A DNA stretch of 64,000 nt. It comes from Mariniphaga sediminis (GTDB taxonomy: Bacteria > Bacteroidota > Bacteroidia > Bacteroidales > Prolixibacteraceae). Positions 10,622 to 23,200 of this stretch are shown here, piece after piece. The notes beneath the pieces were generated by a model that was not told the DNA's origin, made no database searches, and saw nothing but the letters and a program-made list of their open reading frames with translations. The DNA lies in contig NZ_QWET01000005.1 in NCBI RefSeq assembly GCF_003573545.1, forward strand, positions 124,001 through 188,000, in the 5' to 3' direction. Each line of letters begins with the position of its first letter. The stretch's first letter is position 1. Both the position numbers and the translations under genes were made by a program.

Positions 10622-11704
10622 ATGAAAAAGCAAATCTTAATCGTAACGTTTTTTATAGTGGCTTTTTTGGCCGGAACTATTAATGCTTTCGCACAAGTTG
10701 ATGATGCGCAGTTAGACGCTGCAGTAGCAAGCTGTCCGGTGCCAGCTGTATTAAATTGTGGCACGGCTGACGCTTTACATCCTTTACCAGGAGAAAGTTA
10801 CACGTATGATATTGATATCGTAAATGGTAATACAATACATTGGTTTGTAACAACAGACGTCAATGTTATTGCTTCAGCAGCACTTACTACTAGTCATGAA
10901 GCGGTTGGCGGAACGTATGTCCTCAATGCGGGTACTGCTGTGGCAGGAACTGCAACATATGATGATGGTACAAATACAGGTGATGTATTGGGAGTACAAT
11001 GGAACTATTTTAGTCCTGGTACTACCGTATTATTAGTTGCTTTTGTTGTAGATGCTGCAGGGTGTACTAATAATATCGAGGCTTACAAAATTGAACCAGT
11101 GTTTAATTTTGTTCTTGAGATTGCTGCTTTGGAAGATGATGGAACAATACAAAATCCTGCAGCTTCCAAAGAGTGTGTTTCGCCTGTTCAGAGTGCAACG
11201 TTTGATGGGACAAACCTGGTTATGGACTATGGCGATAACTATATTTTTTATATAGTATCCGCAGCTAACTGGGTTCATTCATGGGATCCAACTTTTGTAG
11301 CTCCAACATCTGCTGGTGGAAGTGCTGTAGGTACAGTAGAATGGGCTTATGCTGATGAAGCACATTTAACTACTACCACTTGGAATACTGATGCAACTCC
11401 TGTTTTGGCATCTCATTGGGGGGTATCTTCTGTTGGGGCAAGTGGTCAATGTATTGTTCTGAGAGTAAATATAGATCACAGCAATGCAAATGAAATGATT
11501 GCTGCTGAGACTTATACTACAGGAGTTGATGGAGTAATGTACAATGCTGCTACGTCTGATTATTCAAATGGAGATTTGGCTGATTTGGATGATGGTGGTT
11601 CAGGTAATTGTGTTAATACAATTACAGATGACGCAGACTATATTATTACTCCAAGACCTGATATCAACGCTGTGACTCCTACACCTTTTATACCTAAAAA
11701 TTAA
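10622..11704 (+). CDS. Secreted protein of unknown function with ITPRP C-terminus
   Basis: 360 residues. The first 25 form a clear signal peptide (MKKQ, hydrophobic core, cleavage near AFAQ). The mature part is acidic, rich in Thr, Ala, Gly and Asp with few lysines, and looks like beta-sandwich or Ig-like extracellular sequence with six scattered cysteines. No family recognised. It ends DYIITPRPDINAV...PKN, sharing the IITPRP-x-I tail with the giant protein upstream. The start is ATG, next to the previous repeat-filled gap. Its place between two giant surface proteins suggests a partner in the same surface structure (inference). Confidence 0.8.
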   Translation: MKKQILIVTFFIVAFLAGTINAFAQVDDAQLDAAVASCPVPAVLNCGTADALHPLPGESYTYDIDIVNGNTIHWFVTTDVNVIASAALTTSHEAVGGTYVLNAGTAVAGTATYDDGTNTGDVLGVQWNYFSPGTTVLLVAFVVDAAGCTNNIEAYKIEPVFNFVLEIAALEDDGTIQNPAASKECVSPVQSATFDGTNLVMDYGDNYIFYIVSAANWVHSWDPTFVAPTSAGGSAVGTVEWAYADEAHLTTTTWNTDATPVLASHWGVSSVGASGQCIVLRVNIDHSNANEMIAAETYTTGVDGVMYNAATSDYSNGDLADLDDGGSGNCVNTITDDADYIITPRPDINAVTPTPFIPKN

Positions 11705-11818
11705 GGTATGAATTGATTTTGCTTTTTCATTCCGCGCCGGCTCCGGGTTCTTCTCCGTTGGCGGGCAGATTGCCGGAAAACGGAGGAGAATCCGGCCCCG
11801 ATGCGTTGGGGAGGCGGG

Positions 11819-11960
11819 AGAAGAGAGAGAGTGGGAACACGAGAGGGGAGAATGAGACTGTGAGACAGTGAGACTTTGAGAGTGTGAGAGTGTGAGAGAA
11901 GTGAGAGAAGTGAGAGAAGAGAGCGTGTGAACACGAGAGGTGAGAAGTTGGAAGAAGCCG
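11819..11960 (+). repeat. Purine-rich GTGAGAG simple-sequence tract
   Basis: The + strand is almost entirely G, A and T, built from gtgagag, gagaagt and gagactg words; acacgagagg occurs near both ends. It is non-coding on both strands (the minus-strand frames are Ser/His/Leu-rich low complexity). Confidence 0.7.
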
Positions 11961-12510
11961 GAAGGTAGCGGAAGATGAAGAAGTGAATTGTAAAAAGCAA
12001 ACAATGAAAAGTGAATAGTGAAATTTCAGTTGGCAGCCTGCCCCATGAAATGGGAAGAAGAAAATTTTCACAGGGTTACTGGCAACAACTATTCAATGCG
12101 CTGTTCCTGCCGGAAGAAATGAAAACCGGTTGGGAACGAGAGAAGGAAAATTGAGATGTACAATACACCGTGGTGGTAAACCCGGTATGTGTAATATAAA
12201 TACAAAAACATGAATGCGTAAGCCGTTCAATAAACATGGTCCGTCCCGGGTGGATGGTGGAGAGGGTATCTCCACATTCAAACGAACAAACGTTGTAAAA
12301 AAGGTTTGTCCGCACATCGGGTATTCCCCGTCGGGTGGTGGAGTTTTTAACTCCGCATGCAAAGGGACGCAAATTTTTGTTGCCCGGTGTCATATGTATG
12401 TATTGGCGCTGGTATGGACAGAAAGCGGCTGAAAAATAGTGGTTTATATATTTGTATTGCACACAGTTTGTAACTCATCCTTCCATTACGTGAATGCGAA
12501 AAGATTATTC

Positions 12511-12610
12511 TAACGCAAAGAAGAATGGACACAAAGACGCGAAGGCAAGAAGAGACAGGGATAAAATACGCTCTGTGTTTCTCTGCGCAATCTCCGTGTT
12601 CTCTGCGGTT
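12511..12610 (+). repeat. Dispersed ctctgtg/cacagag palindromic repeat, degenerate copy
   Basis: Left arm carries acgcaaag and acacaaagacgcgaagg; right arm carries ctctgtgtttctctgcg and tccgtgttctctgcggtt. Same family as the 204-bp array unit. Confidence 0.65.
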
Positions 12611-13004
12611 AAAAAATTCTTTTGTGGTTAAAAACGATTAGAATGAATGAAAACAACAGATGGGTTTAAGGTAGCGCCGGCTGCAAAAGGGCGCGACCCG
12701 GCCTGTAATGCCCGCGATGGTACAATCGTCCGCATCCGCGACGATACGGAACTGCACATCCGCATAGAGGAAGATGTGGGGCCGTTCGGTAGTTTGTTGT
12801 TCGCAGGCCTTAAAGGTTTTGGAAACCTTCAAGGTTTAAAAGGCTGTTGGGAAACCGACCTGCACATCCGCGACGGAACAGAAATATATATCCGGCCTGA
12901 TAGCTATCGGAAGTCAGGTCTGGGAATTCGAAAAGCTGCGGAAAGCCAACCGGTACACACACCGGAATGGGATAAGTATGCCCGGAAATTCAGGGAGAAG
13001 ATTA

Positions 13005-13127
13005 AACACAAAGAGACGAAAGTACGAAGGAACAGGGAAAAAATATGCTCTGTATTTCTCTGTGTGTACTCCGTGTCCTTTGCGGTAAAAAAACAAGATT
13101 TAACCACAGAGAACCACAAAGGAGAAA
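13005..13127 (+). repeat. Dispersed ctctgtg/cacagag palindromic repeat copy
   Basis: Contains aacacaaagagacgaaag, then ctctgtgtgtactccgtg, a poly-A spacer and ttaaccacagagaaccac, matching the palindrome of the 204-bp array. Confidence 0.7.
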
Positions 13128-13320
13128 CGATGGATGCAGGGAAAATACCCGGAGAAGAGAGAGAAACCTGTTTCAAAGAAAAAAGTGGAACCTGCAATGG
13201 ATTGGTCTGGCAAATAACTGAAAACAAATGAAGCAAATAGTAACGATTGATAATGAACGATAGAAACTAAAATTTAATTCTCTTTTTCTTCCCCTGGGGA
13301 GAGCGAAGGAGTATAATAAT

Positions 13321-14022
13321 ATGAAACGACTGATTTACCATATTATCCGATTGGCACTGGTTCTGATACCGGTGATGCTGACCGTGGCAAATGCCGTGGC
13401 ACAGATCGTGGTAAGTCAGTGTGATACCATGGAATTCAGTGTTGCTAGCCGTCCGTCGATAGAGGAGTCGCATTTTGTTTGGGGAATCTACAACAGTTCT
13501 CCGGATCCTACCGATGTACTTGATCCTGCCACTGCGTTGGATCCTGCCCTCTATTTTGTGAACGGGCAGTATGCCGGCAGAACCGTACAGGCAGTTGGAC
13601 TCAATCCTGGTGTATATTACGTTCGTATTGAAGTCTGGGATGAAGTAAGTTGTACGAACAATGTAGAGATGCACATACTGGAAGTAATAGGGCATGAACC
13701 AACTGTGGAGATGACAGGCGACTCTGCCTGTATTGGCGACCCGGTAATGATAAAGCTTGTGTTCTCAGGCACAGCGCCTTACGATGCACAATTGACTTAT
13801 ACCAATGTGGATGGTACGCAAAGCATCTACCTGAATGGGGTTACTGAAAATGAGATAATGTATCCGATAATGGATCCGTTGCCGGTTGGAGAAACGGAAT
13901 TCAAGGTGATGACCATTTCTGACGGCTGTATAAAAAATTATGCGTTGCCGGATCCGGAAAAAGCGAAGATTGTTATTTATCCGAATCCGACCAACTCGAG
14001 AATATACCAGGTTGATAAATGA
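13321..14022 (+). CDS. Small secreted protein with truncated Por-type tail motif
   Basis: 233 residues. The N-terminus is a signal peptide (MKRLIYHII, hydrophobic stretch, cleavage near ANAVAQ). The rest has two Ig-like beta segments, the second (VEMTGDSACIGDPVMIK...) like a PKD/Ig domain. Its C-terminus reads KIVIYPNPTNSRIYQVDK: YPNPT is the opening motif of type A T9SS sorting domains, but only a few residues follow instead of the usual 60-80, so the tail is either cut short or works as a minimal tag. ATG start preceded by gagcgaaggag. It lies upstream of the 3272-residue protein, separated by repeat sequence. Confidence 0.8.
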   Translation: MKRLIYHIIRLALVLIPVMLTVANAVAQIVVSQCDTMEFSVASRPSIEESHFVWGIYNSSPDPTDVLDPATALDPALYFVNGQYAGRTVQAVGLNPGVYYVRIEVWDEVSCTNNVEMHILEVIGHEPTVEMTGDSACIGDPVMIKLVFSGTAPYDAQLTYTNVDGTQSIYLNGVTENEIMYPIMDPLPVGETEFKVMTISDGCIKNYALPDPEKAKIVIYPNPTNSRIYQVDK

Positions 14023-14034
14023 AAATGATAGAAA

Positions 14035-14245
14035 AGAAAAATATAATAAACAACATAAACTCAGTGGAACTCTGTGTGTTCTCCGTGACCTCTGTGGTAA
14101 AAGAAAAAGATTCAACCACAAAGCACCACAAAGAAGGCACAGAGAGCCGTAAAGAAATAAATAATAAAAACTCAGTGGAACTCTGTGTGTTCTCCGTGTT
14201 CTCTGTGGTTAAGGAAAAAGATTCAACCGCGGAGCTCCACAAACT
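14035..14245 (+). repeat. Two tandem copies of the ctctgtg/cacagag repeat
   Basis: Two copies, at about 14055-14140 and 14172-14245. Each reads aactcagtggaactctgtgtg, then tccgtg and ctctgtggt, an A-rich loop and a gattcaacc arm. They fill the gap between the 233-residue protein and the giant protein downstream. Confidence 0.75.
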
Positions 14246-14283
14246 GGAAATTGGAAAAGTATTGATTTCATAAAATAAAGAAA

Positions 14284-17200
14284 TTGAAACGGTTTAGATA
14301 CATATTGACGATGCTGCTCCTTGCAGTTGCCTCATTGGCAGCCGCACAGGACTACTATGTCATCGACTCAGTATGTGTCGGGGCCAACAGATATTACCGG
14401 ATAGATGGAGAAAAGGGATCAACCTACGACTGGCATCTCAAAGATACCATTGCCGGAACTGAGATAACTATACCTAATCCCGCCGGCACAGCATTCACGG
14501 ATGTCAGAAGTCCGGGAGACACCATCTGGGGAAGCGAAGTGAATATTCTGTGGGACAATCCGGGAATATACCTGCTTTATACTTATCATTACTCGTCCTT
14601 TGGCTGCGATACCCTTGAGCAGGGACTGGTTAAAGTGTATGAAGCGCCGGGTGCTGTTGCCGGCCTGGATCAGACCGTTTGTCTGGCAGAACCCATCCTG
14701 TTGACAGGAGATACAGCGGTGAATTACAGTAAACTGGAATGGGCAACCCGAGGGGATGGCACATTCGACGCGACCGACCGGCTGCATCCCATTTATTATC
14801 CCGGAACGAATGACAGTATCTCAGGCAGTGTTACGCTGCTGCTCACGGCTTATGGACTGGCCGAAAATTCGACTTGTACCCCTGCAGTTGATTCGGTCAC
14901 ATTCCTGTTCAGTAATCCTCAAATAGCGTTCAATGTAAACAATGTACTTTGCTTCAACGAAAGTTCTGCATGGGTGAAGGCTGAGGTGACAGACGGAGCG
15001 CCTCCGTACAGTTTTGACTGGACAGGACCGGATGGCTTTACTTCGACCGGCGATTCTATTTTCAGTCTGATAACAGGGACATATATTCTTACGATAACCG
15101 ATGCCAACGGATGTACAAATATCGATTCGGTAGCAGTAACCCAGCCCGAAGAGCTGATTGTACTCATTGACAGTGTCGGTCATGTGAATTGTTATGAAGG
15201 AAAAGACGGCCTGGCCCGCGCAACGGCATCCGGAGGAACGGGAAGCCTGAGTTATGAATGGAATACCGTACCGGTTCAAAATACACCGGTGGCCACCAAC
15301 CTTTCTGCAGGGGAGTACATTGTTACGGTGACAGACGAAAACGGATGTGTGGCAACTGATACAGTCGAAGTGCTTCAGCCCGATGAATTGATTGCTATTA
15401 TTGATAGTGTTGGAAATGTTAATTGTTTTGGGGGAGATGACGGGTTTGCAAGGGTTTCAGTATTGGGTGGAACGGCGGGTTATTTCTATGAGTGGAGCAC
15501 CGTGCCGGTACAGGATTCTTCTGTGGCGCTGAACCTGACAGCAGGCGAATATAGTGTTATTGTAACAGATAGTCTGGGCTGTGTGGCCTGGGATACAATC
15601 CAGATAACAGAGCCAGATTCCCTGGTTCTCACAGCAATCGCTATCGAATCCCGTTGTAACGGAAACAAACCGGGTTCAATCGATCTAACGGTAAGTGGAG
15701 GTACGCCGTACCCGACAGCGCCATATTATGAATACGAATGGCGTGATTCAACCGGAGTAATTGCAACTACAGAGGATCTGTCCGGTTTGGCCGGAGATAT
15801 GTTGTATACGGTAGTTGTTAAAGATGCCAACGGATGCCTGGATTCACTGGAGGTATTTATAGATGAAGAGAAAAATATTAACCTGGCACTGACTGTTGAT
15901 TCAGTGAATTGTTTCGGCGAATCGACATGGGCAATACATACCATTGTTTCTCAGGGTAAAAAACCATATACCTATAAATGGAATACCGGTGATAATAGCG
16001 CTGAACTTATTGATATTTCTGCCGGATTCTACCGGGTGACCGTTGAGGACGATTGGGGGTGTACGGCAACAGATTCAGTATTGCTTGTCGATCCGCCGCT
16101 GCTTGTGGCCGGTATTACACCTGACTCTGCTGAAATATGTGAAGGAGATGTCATTCAGATGAATGGTAATCCTGTTGGAGGAACCGGTGTTTATACCCAT
16201 CTGTGGAGCGGAACCGGGGCGACGTACCTCAGTGCTGTTGATATTGTCGATCCTGTGTTCAGCGGTGCGACTGCCGGAGTCTATGAACTGATTTATGCTG
16301 TAACAGACGAGAATGGCTGTTTTGCAAATGATACTAGCAGTGTGACGGTGTGGCCAAATACCTACAGTGTGACAGATACCTTCCTTTGCGCACCTGAATT
16401 GCCATTTGTGTGGAACGATTCCACTTACACAGCCTTCGGAACATACACCAACATCATCCCGAATGCGGCGGGTTGCGACTCGGTTATGACGCTGAACATT
16501 TTTGAATTGCCTGCCACTGCCAGCGTCACCGATACATTTATTTGTGCACCTGAATTGCCATTTGTGTGGAACGATTCGACTTACACCGCCTTCGGTACCT
16601 ATACCAACATTATCCCGAATGCAGTCGGTTGCGACTCGGTTATGACACTGAACATTTTTGAATTGCCTGCAACTGCCAGCGTAACCGATACATTTATCTG
16701 TTCACCTGAATTACCGTTTGTCTGGAACGACTCCACTTATACCGCCTTCGGAACTTACACCAACGTTATCCCGAATGCAGCCGGTTGCGACTCGGTTATG
16801 ACACTGAACATTTACGAATTACCGACCACCACAAGCGTCACCGATACCTTTATCTGTGCCCCCGAGTTGCCGTTTGTCTGGAACGATTCGACTTATACCG
16901 CCTTCGGAACCTACACCAATATCATCCCGAATGCAGCCGGTTGTGACTCTGTCATGACGCTGAACATTTACGAGTTGCCCGCTACCACGAGCGTGACCGA
17001 TACATTTATCTGTTCACCCGATTTACCATTTGTCTGGAACGACTCCACTTACACGGCCTTCGGAACCTACACCAACGTTATCCCGAATGCAGCCGGTTGT
17101 GACTCCGTCATGACGCTGAACATTTATGAGTTGCCGGCGACCACGAGCGTCACCGATACCTTTATCTGTGCACCCGAGTTACCGTTTGTTTGGAACGATT

Positions 17201-20200
17201 CGACATACACTGCCTTTGGTACTTACACCAACATCATCCCGAATGCGGCCGGTTGTGACTCTGTTATGACACTGAACATTTACGAACTGCCGGCGACCAC
17301 GAGTGTCACCGATACCTTTATCTGTTCACCTGAGTTGCCGTTTGTTTGGAACGACTCCACTTACACGGCCTTCGGAACTTACACCAACATCATCCCGAAT
17401 GAAGTGGGTTGTGACTCGGTTATGACACTGAATATTTACGAACTGCCGGCGACCACGAGTGTCACCGATGCATTTATCTGTTCACCTGAATTGCCGTTTG
17501 TCTGGAACGACTCGACTTACACCGCTTTCGGGACCTACACCAACATCATCCCGAATACGGCGGGTTGTGACTCGGTTATGACACTGAATATTTACGAGTT
17601 GCCGGCTACCACTAGTGTAACCGATACATTTATCTGTTCACCTGAATTGCCGTTTGTCTGGAACGACTCGACTTACACCGCTTTCGGGACCTACACCAAC
17701 ATCATCCCGAATACGGCGGGTTGTGACTCGGTTATGACACTGAATATTTACGAGTTGCCGGCTACCACTAGTGTAACCGATACATTTATCTGTTCACCCG
17801 AATTACCGATTTTGTGGAACGATTCGACATACACTGACTTTGGTACTTACACCAACATCATCCCGAATACGGCGGGTTGTGACTCGGTTATGACACTGAA
17901 CATTTACGAGTTGCCGGCAACTACGAGCGTGACCGATACATTTATCTGTTCACCTGAATTGCCTATTGTCTGGAATGATTCGACTTATACTACCTTCGGT
18001 ACCTACACCAACATTATTCCGAATGCGGCCGGTTGTGACTCGGTCATGACACTGAACATTTACGAGTTGCCGGCTACCACAAGCATCACCGATACGTTTA
18101 TCTGTGCACCTGAATTGCCGTTTGTCTGGAATGACTCCACTTACACGGCCTTCGGAATCTACACCAACATTATTCCGAATGCGGCCGGTTGTGACTCGGT
18201 TATGACACTGAACATTTACGAGTTGCCCGCAACTACGAGTGTAACCGATACATTTATCTGTTCACCTGAATTGCCGTTTGTTTGGAACGATTCGACATAC
18301 ACTGCCTTTGGTACTTACACCAACATCATTCCGAATGCAGCCGGTTGTGATTCGGTTATGACACTGAACATTTATGAGTTACCGGCAACTACGAGCGTGA
18401 CCGATACATTTATCTGTTCACCTGAATTGCCGTTTGTCTGGAACGACTCGACTTACACGGCCTTTGGAACTTACACCAACATCATCCCGAATGCAGCCGG
18501 TTGTGACTCGGTTATGACACTGAATATTTACGAGTTACCCGCTACTACGAGCGTGACCGATACATTTATCTGTGCCCCCGAGTTCCCAATTGTTTGGAAT
18601 GACTCCACTTACACTGCCTTCGGAACTTACACCAACATCATCCCGAACGCGGCTGGCTGTGACTCGGTCATGACACTGAACATTTACGAGTTGCCGGCTA
18701 CCACAAGCGTCACCGATACGTTTATCTGTGCCCCCGAGTTCCCAATTGTTTGGAACGACTCCACTTACACGGCCTTCGGAACTTACACCAACATTATCCC
18801 GAATGCGGCCGGTTGCGACTCCGTCATGACATTGAACATTTACGAGTTACCGGCGACCACGAGTGTAACCGATACATTTATCTGTGCACCCGGGTTCCCA
18901 ATTGTTTGGAATGATTCGACTTACACCGCCTTTGGTACTTATACCAACATTATTCCGAACGCGGCCGGCTGTGACTCCGTTATGACACTGAACATTTACG
19001 AGTTGCCGGCTACCACAAGCATCACCGATACGTTTATCTGTGCCCCCGAGTTCCCAATTGTTTGGAACGACTCCACTTACACTGCCTTCGGAACTTACAC
19101 CAACATTATCCCGAATGCGGCGGGTTGTGATTCGGTGATGACACTGAATATTCACGAACTGCCGGCGACCACGAGCGTCACCGATACATTTATCTGTGCA
19201 CCTGAGTTGCCGTTTGTTTGGAACGATTCGACTTATACGGCGTTCGGAACCTACACCAACATCATCCCGAACGCGGCCGGTTGCGACTCGGTTATGACGC
19301 TGAACATTTACGAACTGCCGGCCACCACGAGTGTCACCGATACATTTATCTGTGCACCCGAGTTCCCGATTGTTTGGAACGACTCCACTTACACGGCCTT
19401 CGGAACCTACACCAACGTTATTCCGAATGCAGCAGGTTGTGACTCTGTTATGACACTGAACATTTTCGAGTTACCCGCAACTACGAGCGTGACCGATACA
19501 TTTATCTGTGCCCCCGAATTGCCGATTATTTGGAACGACTCGACTTACACGGCCTTCGGTACCTACACCAACATCATCCCGAATGCAGCAGGTTGCGATT
19601 CGGTCATGACACTGAACATTTACGAGTTGCCGGCTACTACGAGCACATCCGACACCACACTGTGTGAAGGAGCTCCATCGTTCACTTGGAACAGTCAAAT
19701 AATCACCACTGACCACGACAGCATCTACCAGGAAACATTAATCAATGCAGCAGGTTGTGATTCGCTACTGATGCTGAATGTGACGGTTCTTCCAGCTACA
19801 ATGAGTGCTTCCGATACAACGCTTTGCAAAGGCGCTCCATCGTTCGTTTGGAACAGTCAGATGGTCACTTCCGACCACGACAGTATCTACCAGGAAACGC
19901 TGGTAAATGCACAGGGGTGCGATTCGTTGCTGACACTGAATGTTCATATTATTACCGGAACATTTGCTGAAGTATTTGAATCGGCTTGTGATTCATTTAT
20001 TTGGGTTGCCGGTGACGGAAATACATATTATAACAGCGGCATATACGATTATATTTCTGCCAATGCCAATGGTTGTGATGACACGCTGAGGCTCAATCTT
20101 ACTGTGGTGCCTGGAGTGGATGTCAGTGTTTCTATTGCCGCCGATAAAACGGACGTGATAGAAGGAGAACAGGTAACGCTGACTGCTACACCCGATAACG

Positions 20201-23200
20201 GAGGAACGAACCCTGTGTATGTCTGGTTTGTGAATGGTGTGGAAGTGCCGGGAGAAACTACGGCTACTTACACATATACACCTGAGGATGGCGATGAAGT
20301 TTATGTTACACTCACCAGCGACCTCGATTGTGCATCACCTGTTCCAGCCGTTTCCGATATTGTAGTTATTACCCTGTTGCCTCCTGCAATCATAACCGTT
20401 GTTCCTGACGTTACACATGTTGAGTGTTACGGTTATAGCACAGGGGCTATTGAACTGACTGTTTCAGATGGAACGGAACCTTACAGCTATGTATGGAGCA
20501 ATGGAGAAACCACACGGGATATTTATGGACTGGCAGCCGGAATTTATACGGTGACGGTTACCGATTTGGTGAATACGACCGAAACCATTTCGATAGAGGT
20601 CACTGAGCCTGATTCATTGAAACTGACTTTCACCAAGGTGGATGTGGATGGTTCACCCGATCCGATTGGAAGTATCGATCTAACAGTTACCGGTGGTACC
20701 GGGCCATATACGTATGAATGGATGGGCCCGAATGGTTTCACTTCCACCGATGAAGATATTAATAACCTCGAAACAGGGAACTATAATGTTTTTGTAACGG
20801 ATGCCAACGCATGTACCGAACTCCTGTCTGTAACAATAGCAGGATATGGAATGTCCTGTCCGCCGTTGATTGTTATCGATTGTGGTTTGGATGAAATGCC
20901 TGCTCCTTATGCTACCCTGGCAGAATATGAAGCCGCAGGCGGTTTCGCAAAAAGTACGTATGACCTGGTAGAAGAATCCTTTACCCAGGTCGGTGCGGAT
21001 GTTTCAGACGGGGAGACCTGTCCGGAAACCATTACCCGTAAGTACTCCATTGAAAATGTTAACGGAGATGTAATGACCTGTGAGCAACTGCTCATTATCC
21101 GCGATGTGACTCCTCCGACTATGACTGTTACACGTAAAACCTTCCAGTGCAGGGGAGACATTCCGGCGGTATATACGAACATTGCCCAGTTCCGGGCAAA
21201 CGGCGGCTATGCAGAGGATGAATGCTTGCTGGATGAAAGCAGCTTCAGAATTACAGGTGAAAGTACGGGTGGAAGTTGTCCCGAAACAATTGTTCGTTTT
21301 TATGAAGTAAAAGACATGTGCGGGAATGCGGCAGAGGCACGGGAAATTATTGTTATTGATGATAAAATTCCACCTCGTGTATACAGAGCTCCGGACGATA
21401 TACTCACCGACTGTTTGATTCCGCAACCTTACCTGAATTACAATGAATTTGTCGCAGCCGGCGGATTTGTTATCGAAAATTGCGATGTCTTTACAATGGA
21501 GTACATTGGCGACAGTAAGCCGAGCGGCGACGGATGTCCGGCGACCATTATCCGGACTTATCGCTTTACGGATAATTGTGATAATTACGCGGATTATGAA
21601 CAAAAAATCATCATCAATGACACCATTCCTCCGGTGATTTCCTGTCCGGATAATGTTTCCTTCAACGCCACGATAGATGATCTGGAAAGCCTGACCGGTT
21701 TGCCACTTTCCGAAACGGAACAGCAGATATCCCTTGCCGATACCGCAGCACTGGGCATTTCAGTTTTCGATAATTGTGAAATGGAAGTTACCTACCGGGA
21801 CGAAGTAACAGGCAGTTGCCCGTCATTCATAACACGTACTTTCACTGTTTATGACGGGTGTAGTAACGTTGACCTGTGTACTCAGCAAATAGAAATGCTG
21901 CTGGTAGCTAATCCGGAATTCGATCCCATTGGGCCGCTTTGTCTGAATACCATACCACCCGCATTGCCGGATGTTTCACTGAATGGCATCAGTGGAACCT
22001 GGGACCCGGCAACTATTGAAACCTCGGTTACAGGCATATTCACCTACACCTTCACACCGGATCCGGATGAATGCGCCAGTGTGTTCACGATGGAAATTGA
22101 AATCGTTGATGAGATTATTCCGGTGTTTGTTCAGATTGGGCCGCTTTGCGTGGATGCTGTACCGCCTCCGTTACCAACGGTTTCAACCAATGGAATAACC
22201 GGATCATGGAATCCTTCGGTCATTGAAACTTCTGTGATAGGCATATTCCCCTACACCTTCACACCGGATAACGGCCAGTGTGCTGTTCCGGTTACAATGG
22301 AGATTGAAATCACGGATGAGATTACTCCTGAATTCGATCCTCTTGGTCCGTTCTGTGTTGGTACCGTACCGCCTCCGTTACCGACGATTTCTGTTAACGG
22401 CATTACCGGAACTTGGAATCCGTCAGTCATTGAAACTTCAGTTGCCGGCGTGTTCCCGTACACCTTCACACCGGATGGAAATACATGTGCTGTTCCGTTT
22501 ACCATGGAAATAGAAATTACCGAATACATCGTTCCTGTATTTGACCCCATCGGGCCTATTTGTCAGTTCGATGTTCCGCCGCCGTTGCCTGCAACCGATC
22601 TGAACGGTATTACCGGGACCTGGAGTCCTGATGTGATTTCAACCGACGTGCCGGGATTCTATGATTTTGTATTTACACCGGACGGATCGTACGAGTGCGC
22701 CGAAAGCGTTACCATTACTGTTGAAATCAATACCGTGATCATTCCGCAGTTCAATACCATTGATCCTATGTGTCAATATGAAGAACCGCCGTTGTTGCCG
22801 GATGCCAACTTTAACGGCGTTACAGGTAGCTGGAATCCGTCGGAAATAAGTACCGACGAGCCTGGAATATTCCCATACGTGTTTACGCCAGATGCCGGGT
22901 TCCATTGTGCCTATACCGACACGATTTTTGTGGAAGTACTTCCGCAGGTTGTGCCGGAATTTGATCCTATAGGACCACTTTGTATAGATGAAGTACCACC
23001 GTCGTTGCCGGATACCGATATCAACGGTATTACCGGAACCTGGTTGCCTGATACCATTATTACATCTGTCCCCGGCATTTTCGAATTGGTATTTACACCA
23101 GAGGCTGGCATCGATTGTGCCATAAACGATACACTTGTTGTTGTGGTCAAAAACAATACCCCGCCTGATGCGGTAGATGATGATGTGATCACTCAGCAGG

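Larger units (their letters stand above)
11705..13320. other. 1.6-kb intergenic region with simple repeats and dispersed repeat copies
   Basis: No convincing gene. Features seen: a purine-rich GTGAGAG-type simple repeat (about 11819-11960), a copy of the ctctgtg/cacagag palindromic repeat at 12511-12610 and another at 13005-13127. A 194-codon frame (12647-13231) runs into the second copy and has no signal peptide; its first half has faint repeated words (ELHIR, DLHIRDGTEIYIR) that could be a relic of a repeat protein. The middle part (12000-12500) holds nothing I can identify. Confidence 0.6.

Noticed and set aside
10419-10625. 68-codon frame overlapping the next gene start
   Set aside because: No domain, and its stop overlaps the ATG of the better-supported secreted protein.
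12647-13231. 194-codon frame
   Set aside because: Its second half is a copy of the dispersed repeat, and it lacks a start signal or known domain; noted only as a possible relic.
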